This document shows, piece by piece, positions 34,173 through 45,620 of a stretch of DNA of 64,000 nucleotides (positions are counted from its first letter, which is position 1; the number at the start of each line of letters is the position of its first letter). The position numbers and the translations under genes were made by a program. This DNA is from Coptis chinensis (lineage: Eukaryota; Streptophyta; Magnoliopsida; Ranunculales; Ranunculaceae): positions 32,010,501-32,074,500 of the forward strand of contig CM027379.1 of NCBI GenBank assembly GCA_015680905.1, written 5' to 3'. The notes under the pieces are model-generated. The model saw nothing but the letters and a program-made list of their open reading frames with translations, was not told where the DNA came from and did not search any database.

Positions 34173-34817
34173 TATGTCAGGTGTGGTGGGTGGGATAATA
34201 GCTAGAGGTGTAGTGATTGATATACTCGATAGACTTGTTTGTTGACGTTGACGGTTAATTACGTTCGGTGTTTTTCTCCGACCAGACCTTAATCTCATGC
34301 AAGTCTAAGTCTAAACACGACAACCCTCCAAACAATCTTGATATATTAGTATAAACCTCTAACTGGAGATGCGAGGTATGGAAGAAAGGAATACCTGATT
34401 GCGTCCTTGCTTCGCTTATGAATAGCATCTTGTTTACGCGTGTTCGGCCAGGTATATAACAAGTTAGAACACTGAAAAACTTAAAAACTTGAAGTTCAAA
34501 CAAACAAACCCGCGTGGAAATTCGGCAAAATTCACTTAGAGTGGCCGGCTCACTTTCACGCGCTCTTCGCTCCGTGTAACTTCAAGTTACAGTGTTTTAG
34601 GGCGGGTCGCGCTCGATTTGGGCGCGGGTCGCGCTCAAGGTTCCAGGCGTTTGAGCGCAGGTGCGCTCCGTTTGGAGGTCGCGCTTAGCGTAATTTTTCG
34701 CAGAACTTTTCAATGCTGAAACGGACAACCACAGTATGAATCAAACAAGGGTGGGTGGGTTTAATGGGACTTAAAAATGACTAATTATACTATGAAAACA
34801 ATGCTAAAGGTAACTAA
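34173..34817 (-). other. E5 untranslated leader with GC-rich segment
   Basis: Between PBS and gag. At 34560-34720 it has repeated gggcgcgggtcgcgctc-type units (sense gagcgcgacccgcgccc), with TTTCAGCA at its 5' edge (sense, about 34715). The same module recurs before ORF2. Confidence 0.7.
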
Positions 34818-34833
34818 GATGGCAGCGGCGCCA
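34818..34833 (-). promoter_or_regulatory. E5 primer binding site
   Basis: TGGCGCCGCTGCCATC on the minus strand, two bases after the 5' LTR end, identical to the E1 PBS. Confidence 0.8.
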
Positions 34834-34835
34834 TT

Positions 34836-36316
34836 TGATAAAGATAAAAATGATAAAGTTTACCTACGAAATGAACGATGAAACTCAAGACGTAAGTAAA
34901 CTAAAACTTATTACTAGCTTAATTTATCAAGTTTTCTACTCTCAATTCTATCGAAATAGAGTGGAGTAACAAATTCGTTCCACTCCTAGTTCTCTAGCAT
35001 GGAATGTTTTCTAGTCAAATTAATCCCCCTTAAGTCTAATGAGAGGTTTACGAGGGGAATTCTATACTACGAGGTGGATTCAATTAACAAGTTACGAATA
35101 ACGAAATGAGAGGCAACTAAGGGTTTTAATCTAGATAAAGAATTAAAGGGAATTGAATCCACCTTAACTCGACTTAATCCTACTAACAAAGACTCGTCGT
35201 GATTTAAATTAAATGTTTCGCATATCAAAATAGTAATTATAATCCCTAATTATACATGGCATTTCTACAAATTCATAACTAGCATGTGAGCGATTAAACT
35301 CATTCTCATGGTGAATTAATCGTTTCTAGAGTGGAATAATTATCACGACGATTTCTAAGTTTAACAAAGATCAAGCGTCATCAAGGCTTCTTCAACCCCT
35401 CTAATGGAGGTTTAGCCTTGATTCATACTACTATCATTCCCCATTGATTTAAAACTAGATATCATATAAAAATTCTATTCTTATGCAATTTATCTAAACA
35501 ATGATTGAATCTCAGGTAATAACTAGGAAATGAATAACAAGTAATAAAGGAATTTAGATCTAAACAATTGTAAATGACAAAAATCGAAATTGACAAACTC
35601 ACTATTTTATTTATCAAACTAATGAAGAACAATGATTCTAAGAGTTTAATCTAAAACAAGAATTGAATTTAAACTAAACTTAATTTTATTTAATGAAAAC
35701 TAGATCTAGAATTATCTATTGTTTTAGGTCTAACTAGCTACCATTAACAAAGACCTAAGCTTTTGTTTTTATATGTTTCAGATCCAAAAATCGTGCATGG
35801 GCTTGGATCCATGTTTTGGGCTAGAGAATCAGGCCCAAAACCCAATACTTTCAGTCCAAAAAAGCCTCTTAAGCTGCAGTTGGCTTCGACAGACTTTTCG
35901 TCCACTTCTGCTCCTCTGATTAGGCCAAGGCTTGGACCATTGGAAAGCTCTTTCAGAGCCGGTCGTTTTGACATAAGGTAGATCCACTTCCGAGGTCTGA
36001 GTCCAAAGATACGGCCTTCGGAAGTTCTGCTGACTTGTGTGCTGTTTCTGCCCGCGTTGACTTTGACTTTTCAGCTTTTACCGGGCTTGAGAAAGGCTTT
36101 GTCTTCTTGAATCTTAGCCTTTAATCACAGAACTCCTTAGCAACCAACCATTGCTCCTTTATCTCATCAAAGTGGCACATTTCTGTACATAATTGACTTT
36201 GAAGCCTGTAACGCATAAAAACACGTAATCAATATTAACTCTTAATTATTACTCACATAATTGGTCTAAAAGTATGACTGTTACAGGGTTAAAACTACAC
36301 TTTTGGGCTCTTATCA
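34836..36316 (-). repeat. E5 5' LTR
   Basis: 1481 bases from TGATAAGAGCCC (36316) to ATCTTTATCA (34836), near-identical to 21430-22915. A TATA-like box is near 35764-35774 (plus ttttatatgttt). Followed by the PBS. Confidence 0.92.
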
Positions 36317-36321
36317 ACATG
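36317..36321. repeat. E5 target site duplication (right copy)
   Basis: ACATG, matching 21425-21429. Confidence 0.85.
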
Positions 36322-36832
36322 ACACAAGGAAAACAAGTTGTGAGGGTGCAGAGAAATATGCACCAAAATGTAGCAAGGATGTGTATGCACGGTCGATCGA
36401 ATCATGTCAGATTACCAAGATAATTAATGAGGTGGTCAAAATAATAGAAAAGACGGAGGAAGGTTTTACATGGTAGTTAGACCTACTCGTAAATTCTGAG
36501 TTGATGTATCCGTCCTAAAAAATGTACAAAGAATCGAATGTATCTTGTTGCGTGCTCGACATGTGGTATGTCTGTCTAAGTAGCGTGCACGACTTGCTAT
36601 GAGCACAATGAGTCGAGATTGATTTGATTTTGTGAGGTATTGATTTTTTTAATTTTTATATGGGTGTGATTTTTTTTATGTTTATGATAAGGAAAAATAC
36701 AAGTAATACATACAATAATTAAATAAGGAACTTCTCCATTTAATACGTGAACCGTACAAATGTGTGAGAATTATTTAACACACCACCATAATATGCAAAC
36801 AACAAAAAAGTAAAGAGGAACGTTACATAGAT

Positions 36833-36952
36833 CTAAACAAGTTGAAGGATGTTATGCATGATCAATAGAATGACAATGATAAACATCGTTATTAGGAAGA
36901 CCTTGAAAGCAGCATCACAGTCCTCTTTCTCAATTTTTTCGATCTGATTCAT
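36833..36952 (-). CDS. 39-residue single-pass membrane-type ORF in E4
   Basis: ATG at 36952, stop at 36833. A charged N-terminus (MNQIEKIEKEDCD) is followed by about 16 hydrophobic residues (VFLITMFIIVILLIMH) and a short tail. This looks like a small membrane anchor. It lies between the remnant at 37.4 kb and E4 ORF1. It could be the relic of an env-type anchor or chance; there is no second copy in the window to test conservation. Confidence 0.35.
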   Translation of the reverse strand: MNQIEKIEKEDCDAAFKVFLITMFIIVILLIMHNILQLV

Positions 36953-37360
36953 AATGTGTTAGAAGAGTAGAGTGTGGAAGAAATTAGTGGAGAGGATGTA
37001 GAGAATGGAATGAGTGAAGTAGTGAGGAGGGGAAGAATTTATAGGAAAAATTATCTGACCGTTTGGATAATAATGGGGAAGAAAACCGTTGGCTTAATGG
37101 GGAATCAGAACGTTAAAGTTGGACCTACTTTTGGAATCAGTCTGTTGGGCTGTCTTATTAGGCCCAATACATAATGCTACAGAATAGTACATTAATGGAA
37201 ATAAAACAATATTCTTAACGTAGATAAGTTCTCATTTAATACGTCCTAAGTTACAAAATTGTGAGAAATCAATTACCACATAATTTTACATGAATAAAAG
37301 GCAAAGCTGAAAGGACCAAATGACAAAAGTCATTATTAACCAGAAGAATTAAAATAGTTA
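36953..37360 (-). other. E4 spacer
   Basis: AT-rich, with 'cgtattaaatg' repeated at about 36737 (inverse) and 37230. I see no gene; the plus-strand frame at 36974-37174 has no known motif. Confidence 0.4.
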
Positions 37361-37620
37361 CTATGAATCCTCAGGGTTAGTTGAAGATGAGCCAGGATGA
37401 CCACGACGACGCTGTCGACGAGTGCCCAAGGTGGCTAGCTGACTCTGAATATCCTCGAGAGACTATAACACTTGACCCTGAGCCACATTGTATCCGCGAT
37501 TCGTTTTAACTCCAAACGGGACAAGTGAGCTACCAAAATGAGCGGAATTAAAATTTCCATCTAATGTTATATAGCCAGCTTACCATAAAACAAGTTTTGG
37601 ACAAAGGAATGAGGTGGAAG
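37361..37620 (-). pseudogene. C-terminal remnant of an ORF1-like protein
   Basis: The minus-strand frame ends at TAG (37361-37363) with basic and Ser-rich residues (GTRRQRRRGHPGSSS) like the end of E5 ORF1 (RHERRRRRTDGS). Upstream it reads SLEDIQSQLATL, a heptad-like segment, after an in-frame TAG. It may be the end of ORF1 of a neighbouring copy. Identity is uncertain. Confidence 0.4.
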
Positions 37621-37640
37621 TAGAAATCGCAAAACGTTAA

Positions 37641-37674
37641 GGGGTTGAGTCCTGTGAAAACAGAACTCAACCCT
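37641..37674. repeat. 13-bp stem hairpin
   Basis: GGGTTGAGTcCTG (37642-37654) pairs with CAGaACTCAACCC (37661-37673) around a 6-base loop, with one mismatch. T-rich sequence follows on the plus strand. It sits at the edge between E4-like sequence and the mixed patch. Confidence 0.5.
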
Positions 37675-37982
37675 TATTTTTTATTTTTTTATTGTTTTTT
37701 TTTTCAAAGGATATAGACAAATGTACAAAGCAAGAGTAACGTGTTTGCAACACTGGATGGCCACATGACTTTCCATGTTGATGCCTAGGCAACTGTCATG
37801 TCAGCGTTGGAGAGAACTCAATACAGCAAGACTGTGGCTTAACCTTTATATGTCGGGGCTTAGGGTGTAGGACAGTACCATGCATCCTTGACCGTGCAAG
37901 GGTTGCAACGGTCTAATAATATTTCCCTTATTACATATGGTATAGCCTCAAACCGCCCCAAAAAGAAATCAAATAGCAAATA
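37675..37982. other. Unassigned spacer
   Basis: A T-rich run (37680-37710), then mixed sequence. I see no gene, repeat or known element end. Confidence 0.4.
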
Positions 37983-38095
37983 GCTAGGGGTTGGTCTAGT
38001 GGAATCCATTGCCTGCGACCCAAGTAGGCAACATCCGATGTTTGAACACGAATCTTGTTGGGCACTGCGGTAGTGCTAAAAGGAAATGGAAAAGA
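37983..38095 (+). mobile_element. tRNA-derived SINE-like fragment
   Basis: tggtctagtgg at 37992-38002 fits the pol III A box, and gtttgaacacgaatc at about 38040-38054 is a degraded B box at the usual spacing. The head (ggggttggtctagtgg) is like that of plant tRNA-derived SINEs. No poly(A)/poly(T) tail or duplication could be fixed. Confidence 0.4.
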
Positions 38096-38113
38096 CACGA
38101 ATATATACATGGT

Positions 38114-38250
38114 GATTCTTTTAACGTCAGATCCTCAAGACGATAATAAGTCTTTTAACGTCAGGACCTCAAGACGAAAATGAGTCTTTTAACATCAGAT
38201 CCTCAAGACGATGATGAGTCTTTTAACGTCAGATCTTCGAGACGATTCCC
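38114..38250 (+). repeat. 34-bp tandem repeat, four copies
   Basis: The unit agtcttttaacgtcagatcc plus tcaagacgataatg is repeated four times with a few changes. Each unit has short inverted ends (gtctt/aagac). 34 is not a multiple of 3, so the array is not a coding repeat. Confidence 0.8.
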
Positions 38251-38469
38251 AACCCATGGGAGCAACTACACAGTGATGAAGTCTATCCTACTCAGCTGGT
38301 GTCAGGCAAAAATATACCCTATACTGGCAAGTATCGGATAGTGTTTGAAAACCTGGACAGAAAGGTGTTTGACAACGCATACACCACCCCATCCGTCGGG
38401 CACGTCTCTTATGAGCCAAAGTACTACGACCATTACCTATTCGTGAGGAGTGAGACTTACACCAAATGA
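38227..38469 (+). CDS. Unrecognised open frame after the tandem repeat
   Basis: The frame runs open from 38227 to TGA at 38467-38469 without an ATG near its start. It reads FETIPNPWEQL, GKYRIVFENLDRKVFDNAY, SYEPKYYDHYLFVRSE, then after the TGA stays open to 38591 (NFWYPLFTKRHV). Composition is protein-like: rich in aromatic and charged residues, with few low-complexity runs. I do not recognise the family. It could be the last part of a host gene or a piece of E6 or another element. Confidence 0.35.
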   Translation, partial: RQIFETIPNPWEQLHSDEVYPTQLVSGKNIPYTGKYRIVFENLDRKVFDNAYTTPSVGHVSYEPKYYDHYLFVRSETYTK

Positions 38470-38591
38470 TTAGCTGAAGTTCGTGAGGAAGAGAGTAGAA
38501 AAGGAAGGAAGGGAAACTTTTGGTACCCATTGTTTACCAAAAGGCACGTTTGCTCGAATATCAGAAGACATTTATACTCAGTTCTAAAGTA

Positions 38592-38819
38592 GAGTTGATG
38601 TGGACAATGGTTCGGTGCTTGCAACCACACACTCTAAGAGATTTGAGAGAAGAAAAAAAAAGAGGGCCCGACTATATACCCAAATGGTGTACTTCCTGTT
38701 TTGACCCCCACCTACATTGCAAACGTCCATTAGTAGGGGTCTCCACTTTATTCGTTTAATAGATAAGACTAAGGCCCAATTTGCAATACCATGGATCAAT
38801 GTACAGGCACATTAACTCA
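38592..38819. other. Unassigned spacer before E6 LTR
   Basis: Nothing recognised; the boundary of the E6 LTR may lie in it. Confidence 0.35.
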
Positions 38820-39178
38820 TGTGTCTAAGGCTGAACCTTAGCCACATGGCTTGCCACTAACGTATATTAATTTATGTTCAGATTCGTTTCTTATCAAATA
38901 GATAATTATCAGTTGTGAGTTATATTCAATTACAATTACTTAAGCTACAAGAATACTTGAGCTACAAGGAGTCTCTACTCTACCTATATAAATACAAAAC
39001 TACTTTTCATAAAGAACTACGTTATTGAGACTTGATCCCATCGATAATTTGGGTACGTAGGCAACCAAAAGGTATAGTCTCATCATTTTCTCGATCACCA
39101 TCGCTTTACCCATTACTTTTCTACGTTCTTCATATCTTTCGTCACCACTTAGTGTTTTGATCATATTTGGTCGAAACA
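38820..39178 (+). repeat. E6 5' LTR (start uncertain)
   Basis: The end (GAAACA at 39173-39178) is placed by the PBS that follows. A TATATAAAT box lies at 38985-38993. TG at 38820 is only a candidate start; no second LTR copy is in the window to fix it. Confidence 0.4.
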
Positions 39179-39180
39179 TA

Positions 39181-39196
39181 ATTAGCGCCGTCTGCG
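39181..39196 (+). promoter_or_regulatory. E6 primer binding site
   Basis: attAGCGCCGTCTGCGG resembles the (TTGG)CGCCGTCTGTGG-type PBS of Tat/Ogre elements, with G to A in the first G pair. It differs from the TGGCGCCGCTGCC PBS of E1, E5 and E7. Confidence 0.65.
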
Positions 39197-39229
39197 GTTC
39201 TTATTCAACACCATCGATCACGTTCTGCA

Positions 39230-41051
39230 AAAGTTATGATGCATACTTGAAAAGCTCAAGGTCCCGATGCAACTATTGACGATCATCATGAACATGATGG
39301 TCAATGTCAACTTGGTGATAACAGACTAATCCCTCCTAATACTGCCGTTCCAGCAATGCGCCAAATTATTTAGTGCGAGGTTATTATCTCTGATGATTCT
39401 CCATCATCTGATGCGGATAATGTCAGTCAACTGTCTCGCGAAGCACTTCTTAAAAAGTTCAAGAGTGTCCGCAAACAGAATAACTACTACAAGTGTCGTT
39501 TCAAACGACCTATTCCACTAATTGATGATGTTGTATCTGTCACATCACAACGTAACACACGCCAATGACACAACGGTGTGTGGGATTATTTAAGTGGTGA
39601 GGATAAGATTCACGATATTCGCAACAACCATCAATGAGTTCTAAATAATGGGCACAGAATTCCCCGACCTCTGCCAAGAAACAACCAACCACTCGGTTAC
39701 ATTCTCGGTAGACAAGGTACTGCTAATAACCGTCCGACTACACCCCAAGGTCCTACAGATTATTGGCAAGTCCCGAGGAATTCGGGTGGCAAACAGAATA
39801 ATGGTCGCACTCATAATCAGAACCATCAGTATGGGGATACACTTCAGCGATGCGATTCTTATCATTCCGAACAATATCGTACTGAAGGCCCAATGTACCG
39901 ACCACATTCATCTCGACACAGTCACAATGAATCTTCATCATTTTCTTCTCGTTCCGTTCGTTCCCATAGGCATCATCGCGACTATGATTATGAGCCAACT
40001 GATATGGATCTGATGACTCCTTAACGTGTCAGAGAAATTATTAAAAAAGCTCTTCTTGATAGTGATCTTTTTGAATCGACACTAGAGAATCTTGCAGTTG
40101 AAGATGGTATTTTGGACAAATTTTCTCTTGCCGTCCAACGGATGACTCATAACAAAGATTTCAAACAACCAGAGTTTAATCAATATGATGATGTCGAGGG
40201 CTTCCTTATGCTTCGTGTGATTAATTTCACGAACAAATTGGTTTTATCGGGAGGTGATGATACTTTGAAATGCAAACTTTTCCCTTCTACATTAAAAGGG
40301 GAAGCGTTGGTATGGTTTAGCGAATTACCCTCGCGATCTATTCATCAGTTCAAGGATTTAACCGAAAAGTTTTCGAAGCATTTTCATCATAATCTAAAAC
40401 GTCCAAATGGTGTCCAAGTTCTTTTCAACATCAAGCAACAACGTGATGAAACTCTCCGTAGTTTTGTTACTCATTTCTGCCAAGCTACAGCTGAGATTTC
40501 CGAGCAGTCTGATCTAATGGTGGTCTACGCTTTTAAAGAAGCTATCTTGTTTGATAAAGACGGGTTGTACAACTCTCTTGTTCGGGACATTCCATCTTCG
40601 ATGTGCATTTTATCAATGAGTTCAACAATTTATCAATGTTGAGGATGACACGGTTGCTCGAACTTCTCAGGACAATGATAATAAAGGAAAGGATTTCAAT
40701 GATCAGCAAAACAAATAGAAGAATCCAACTTTTGAGCAACAACAAACCGGTTAGAAGCCTCCTTATAAGAAAGAAAACACCACGAGTAGGATTGGAAAGC
40801 CTTTTAATGATTTTGAATTAACTCCGCTTAATACTAAGTATGTGGTAGTTTACGACAAAATCAAGGATAAAGGTTTGCTCACTCCACCGTTTCCCCTACG
40901 CGACGACACTAAAACAACTCACGATAAATCTTTATGGTGCAAATTTCATAATGATTATGGTCATGAGACTGAGAACTGTAGGTCTTTGAGGGGAAGAATT
41001 AAAAAGCTTGTGCAGAATGGGAAGCTTGATCAATATGTGCAAAAAAAGTGA
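39230..41051 (+). pseudogene. gag: E6 gag
   Basis: The N-terminal part is in pieces (SREALLKKFKSVRKQNNYYK near 39435-39495). The capsid domain is in one open frame, 40112-40642: KCKLFPSTLKGEALVWFSELP, SIHQFKDLTEKFSKHF and NGVQVLFNIKQQRDETLRSF, the typical Retrotrans_gag pattern of the Tat lineage. The zinc-knuckle-like motif C-x2-H-x4-H-x4-C (WCKFHNDYGHETENC) is at about 40940-40980. Frames change between these parts, so it is broken. It would form the particle and bind RNA. Confidence 0.75.
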
Positions 41052-41641
41052 CAACTCAAGCTTTAACTGTTACAAAACACAATGTCATTAAGGTTTGACA
41101 TGCCATCATTGATTCATTGTCCAATACTCAGCGGAAAAATGCTCGTCGTTATAAAGTCAAATATCTTTCTAATTTTTACGAATTCAACGGGATCAATTTT
41201 GTGGAAGGTTTTCGCACAGAGACTATTGAAGACGAACCATTGTGCTTCACTGACCAAGACCTAATGGGAGTGTATGTTCCTCATTATGATGCTGTCGTGA
41301 TAACTGTGTATATCAACTATATGTGCATACAACGTATAATGATCGACACTAGTAGTTCAGCTAGCGTCATATTTTATGGGTGTTATTGCAGTATTCCTTT
41401 TATTGATAACTTGGTCACTCCTGAAAATACGCCTATCGTTGGTTTTGATGGTACCACTACTCATTGCGTTGGGAAGGTTTCTCTCCCGATCACTCTTATA
41501 AAGAAGGAAGTCAATATTGATTTTCTATTGATAAATTGTAAATCCTCTTATAATGTCATCCTTGGTCGCGATTGGATTCATTATATGGAAAGCTGTCGTC
41601 TCAACATATTATCAAACCATCAAGTTCCCTTTCAAAGGTAA
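41052..41641 (+). pseudogene. E6 aspartic protease
   Basis: The frame 41117-41641 holds the active-site region RIMIDTSSSASVIF (D-T-S-S, where D-x-G-S is usual) and the later NVILGRDWIH. Thr-Ser in place of the Gly may be damaging. It lies between gag and RT as expected. The stop at 41639 cuts it off from RT. Confidence 0.65.
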
Positions 41642-41779
41642 AGTCTGCAAAGTGCGTAGCAATCAACTTGCATCTCTAATTTGCCACGACAATGTTCTCG
41701 ATGATTATAAGAAGTATGAAGTTGTTGGACGAACTATTCTTAGTTCCAACGCCATCAAATAGCAATTACAGCATCCGGG

Positions 41780-42428
41780 TCCTTCCGTCTACTCTGCCAA
41801 TAGAAATGTTGAAGGACCCCCGACTGTCGATCCACTTTTAGAAGTTCAATTGGCCAACTCCCTGAAGAAACAACTTTTATTTTAGCCGAACTTCCAGAAG
41901 CGGAGAGACAAGAGCTTATTTTGTTATTGAGGAAGAATAGTCATGTTTTTGCTTGGCGAATAGAGCAAATGCCTAGTACAGATCCTTCTGTGGCTTGTCA
42001 TAAACTTGACATTGATCCTAATGCAAAGCCACTTAGACAAAAGCCCCAAAGGATGGCCCCCGATAGAAAGATGAAAGTGAAAGAAGAAATTGATCGTCTC
42101 TTGTTTGTTAATTTTATAAGGCCTGTGACTTATCCAACATGGTTGTTGAAGGTAGTCACAGTGCCTAAAAAGAACGACAAATTACATGTTTGTATCAATT
42201 TCATGAATCTCAATAAAGCATGTCTGATTCATCCGTATCCGTTACCTCGTATATCTGAAATGGTTGATGCCACATCTGGTTTTCAGCATTTCTCTTTTTT
42301 GGATGCTTATTCTGGTTATCATCAGATTCCGTTATTCATTGAGGACCAAGAGTTCATTGCATTCATTACAGACCAAGGAATTTACTATTACCAAGTAATT
42401 CCTTTCAGTCTGAAAAACGCTAGAGCCA
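41780..42428 (+). pseudogene. E6 reverse transcriptase, 5' part
   Basis: From 41921 the frame reads RKNSHVFAWRIEQMP, KEEIDRLLFVNFIRPVTYP, RT motif 2 (HVCINFMNLNKAC; usual R-V-C-x-D) and motif 3-4 (FSFLDAYSGYHQI) to PFSLKNARA, where E7 enters within the AGCCA target. The part with the catalytic YIDD lies at 62776-62787. Confidence 0.75.
42424..42428. repeat. E7 target site duplication (left copy)
   Basis: AGCCA; the second copy is at 62712-62716. Removing E7 and one copy restores the E6 RT frame. Confidence 0.85.
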
Positions 42429-43730
42429 TGATAATAGTAAAAATAGAAGTTTACTCCTGCTTAACTAATTATACTAGGCAGAAGTAAAAGATATTTTCTA
42501 CTTAATGATGAAAGTTTCTACTCTCGATTATCTTATAATAAAACAGGAGTCAGAATTCGTTCCACTCCTAGTTGTTTAGATGTAAAGTTTTGATAGTTTT
42601 AAGAATTCTAACAATATCAATGATAGTAATGGATTTGTAATTATACTAATATGGTGATTGAACTAATTAAGATGTTCTAACTTATACTATGACGACAATT
42701 AAATACTAAGATGTGAATATGGAGAAGGAATTAGGGGGATTTGATTCCACCTTGATTGATTCCTAATATGCTAGTGTAGATTATTGCAATCCTAACCAAT
42801 AAAGATTAATTATTTGGTCCCTAACTATTCATAACATCTCTAACCAAATAATAATCAGCATGAAAGGAAGTTTAACCCATTCTCATGGTGAATAAACTAA
42901 CATCTAGAGTGAAACTCTTGAATAAGTAATAATTCTAACTAACACATCAAGTCTTCATCATAGCTTCATCAAACCCCTCTAATGGAGGTTTAGCTCAGAT
43001 TCATCAGACTATCCTTAATAGAATGAGAAGAAGACATCATTGAAAAAATATAAAAACTTGGCTTTATTAATCTAATAGAAGAGAGTCTAAGAATTAAAAC
43101 TATATTAAAAAAGTACTGAATAATTAACTAAGTCTAATCTAGGATATATAAGAGTTTGGTCATAGTCCTTTTTATATAGGAGAGGGCTAGGTCTATAAAT
43201 TTGTGCATGGGCTTTGGAGCCATGTTTTGGGCCATTAAATCGAGCCCAAAACCTCATTACTTAAGTCCAAAAAGGGTTTCTCTACTGGAAATTACTGCAA
43301 CAGACTTTTTGTCAATGTTTACTCTTCTGATTAGATAAAGGCCTAAACCATTAGAAAGCTCTTTCCGAGCCGGTCGTTTTGACATATAGTAGGCCCAATT
43401 CCGAGGTCTGAGTCCAAAGATACAACCAACGGAAATTCTGTTAACTTTTATAGCGCTATTTTTGCCCGCGTTGACTTTGACTTTTACACTTTGACTGGGC
43501 TTTAACAAAGCTTTTTATCCTTGAAACTTGGGATTTAACCATAAAACTTCTTAGCAACCAATCTTTTCTCATTTCTCTTGCAAAAGGGACATATTTCTTC
43601 ACATATTTTACTCCAATGTCTTAAATACACAAAAGTACGTAAACGGTACTAACTATTATTTAATAATCATATAATTGGTCTAAATGTAATATTATTAAGA
43701 GGTTAAAACTATAGTTTTGGGCTCTTATCA
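42429..43730 (-). repeat. E7 3' LTR
   Basis: 1302 bases, TGATAAGAGCCC (43730) to TACTATTATCA (42429). Near-identical to 61421-62711. Confidence 0.92.
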
Positions 43731-44078
43731 AATCACCCCCAAACAATATTTTGCTTGTCCTCAAGCAAATATGATAAATTAAAATAAGTGACCAAAAGTG
43801 GAGTTCTAACTAATCTCGTTTCGCCGAGTGCGTTTGCATTGACCATATGCAACAAGGCCTTAAACTACTAGGAATTCCCTAGTGGACGAGTTGTAGCCTC
43901 GTGAGAGTTTTCCAGAGAAGGTACGCACAAACTTCATCTATACTACAACGACTAAGAAATAAAATTACTGTTTCCTTATTTATTTTCAGATATATATATA
44001 TCTCACTAGCAATGAATACAAAATAATCAATTCGAAACCTAAGCTAATATGTGCATAATAATCAATCATCTATGGATA

Positions 44079-44080
<2 letters not shown>

Positions 44081-44166
<86 letters not shown>

Positions 44167-44182
44167 TATATATATATATATA
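44081..44182. repeat. (TA)n microsatellite
   Basis: About 100 bases of almost pure TA, with a short interruption (tgaa at 44163-44166). Confidence 0.95.
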
Positions 44183-45482
44183 TAAATGAAATGAAATGCA
44201 ATAACAGGTCCGTTTATGAAACTTTGGAATAACGTCCTTAAGTAGGTCCTTACATAAATGTCAAGACAAAAACACTCTGATTTTTCTACTCAAGTTTCGC
44301 TCACTTTAGTGTGTAGTGGGGGCACACTTTACCTTACAATCTCAATGACGTAGAATTAAGCCGAAGTCGATCAAACACATCTGCCACTTACTATCACACT
44401 AATCTATTCCTAATTGAGCTAGTGGTCTTTATTAGGTGTTGTGGGGATTAGGAGATGGTTTAAGAAGGAAGGAAATGGATATTCAAAAGGACAAGTCTGA
44501 GATAATAGAGTCTTCATATTATGTAATAGAGAAAATTAAACCTTGTTCTTACTTTGCTTCTACACTTTGTTTCTATCCTTAGTCATTTTTTTCTTTTTCT
44601 TTGGCTTTTGACTCCTTCGATTATGTTTTTGGAGTTCTAACTTTTTATTTATTTATTTATTCTTTTCTTTTCTTTGGATGGAAACTTTCTTTTCTTTTCT
44701 TATTTGAAGCAACTAACAAATTCTTGGTTCCACAGGTCTTTCTTTTTTCTTTTCTTCATTTCATCTTTATTCTCAGACTCATTCAAAAATGGGTAGGCTG
44801 ATTTTATTTTTATTTTGTTTTTATAAAAGGATAAAGGATTATGGTTTATGAAAATGTTAAAGAAAGGCTCAGAGGGGCGACTAGCGAAAAATAATTTCAT
44901 ATAGTTTTAAATTTCTGGCTATATTGATCCAAAAAAGGCCTAAATTCTCGCTTAGGATATGGTATCGTGATCAAGCAAGTGGACGTGTGATTTCTCTATT
45001 TGGAATTTACTTATCCCTTGTGTCATTACTCGGATATTTCACTCATAAGGCTTTTAGGCTATATACTTACATGATTTGTAGAATAAGTACTCTAGCCTAG
45101 ATTTCAGAAACTTACTGCCAATACAAACATAGATGCTCATGCAATATATTTATGGAAAGATGCAATGATTATTACCTACATATTAACCTACATTTCTAAA
45201 AACTATTCTAATTTAAGAGCTAATGTGAAACTTCTAGACTATTATCATCATAGAAAATGAAACAATACCAATATTCCTAAGTGTATAGCATAAACTGTTT
45301 ATTTATATTTTTGAATTTTTTACTAGAAAACAAGTGAATATTATACATATCTATATCCTAATAGGTGCCTTAAATTACGCATGTTTCTATGCCACCCCCA
45401 AACAAAAACATGCTTTGTCCTCAAAGTATAGAAATAAGAAGGATAGAAATTACCATTGAAACGCGTGAAAATTTAAGAGCAC

Positions 45483-45620
45483 CTGTAAAACAAATTTAAA
45501 ACATACTAATATAGATAAATAAAAACAGACGCAACTCTATATGAGTTCCACCCGTTATGGGGATAACAAGAATTAAATTGCTTGGGACATAAGCAGAGAC
45601 TAACAGAAAGTAAAACTTAC
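45483..45620 (-). other. Predicted 3'-UTR intron of E7
   Basis: 138 bases with GAG|GTAAGT and TTTTACAG|GTG, at the same place relative to the ORF2 stop as in E1, E2 and E5. Confidence 0.65.

Larger units (their letters stand above)
21430..36316 (-). mobile_element. E5: complete Athila-like element with target duplication
   Basis: 14.9 kb on the minus strand with both LTRs, PBS, gag, pol, ORF1, ORF2 and polypurine tract. The 5-bp target duplication is ACATG (21425-21429 and 36317-36321). The LTRs look about 97% identical by eye. All genes carry stops or frameshifts, so it is probably not autonomous now. Confidence 0.92.
15624..37620 (-). mobile_element. E4: older Athila-like element, minus strand, interrupted by E5
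   Basis: Reading down the minus strand: a frame remnant (37.6-37.36 kb), a small membrane-type ORF, [E5 inserted at 36316/21430], ORF1 (21301-20192), ORF2 (19786-18815), untranslated block and LTR (17111-15624). The E5 flanks join cleanly through the duplicated ACATG. The upstream limit is uncertain; gag and most of pol are not visible. Confidence 0.7.

Noticed and set aside
37641..37674. Helitron 3' end
   Set aside because: No CTRR(T) follows at the needed distance and no TC start is evident.
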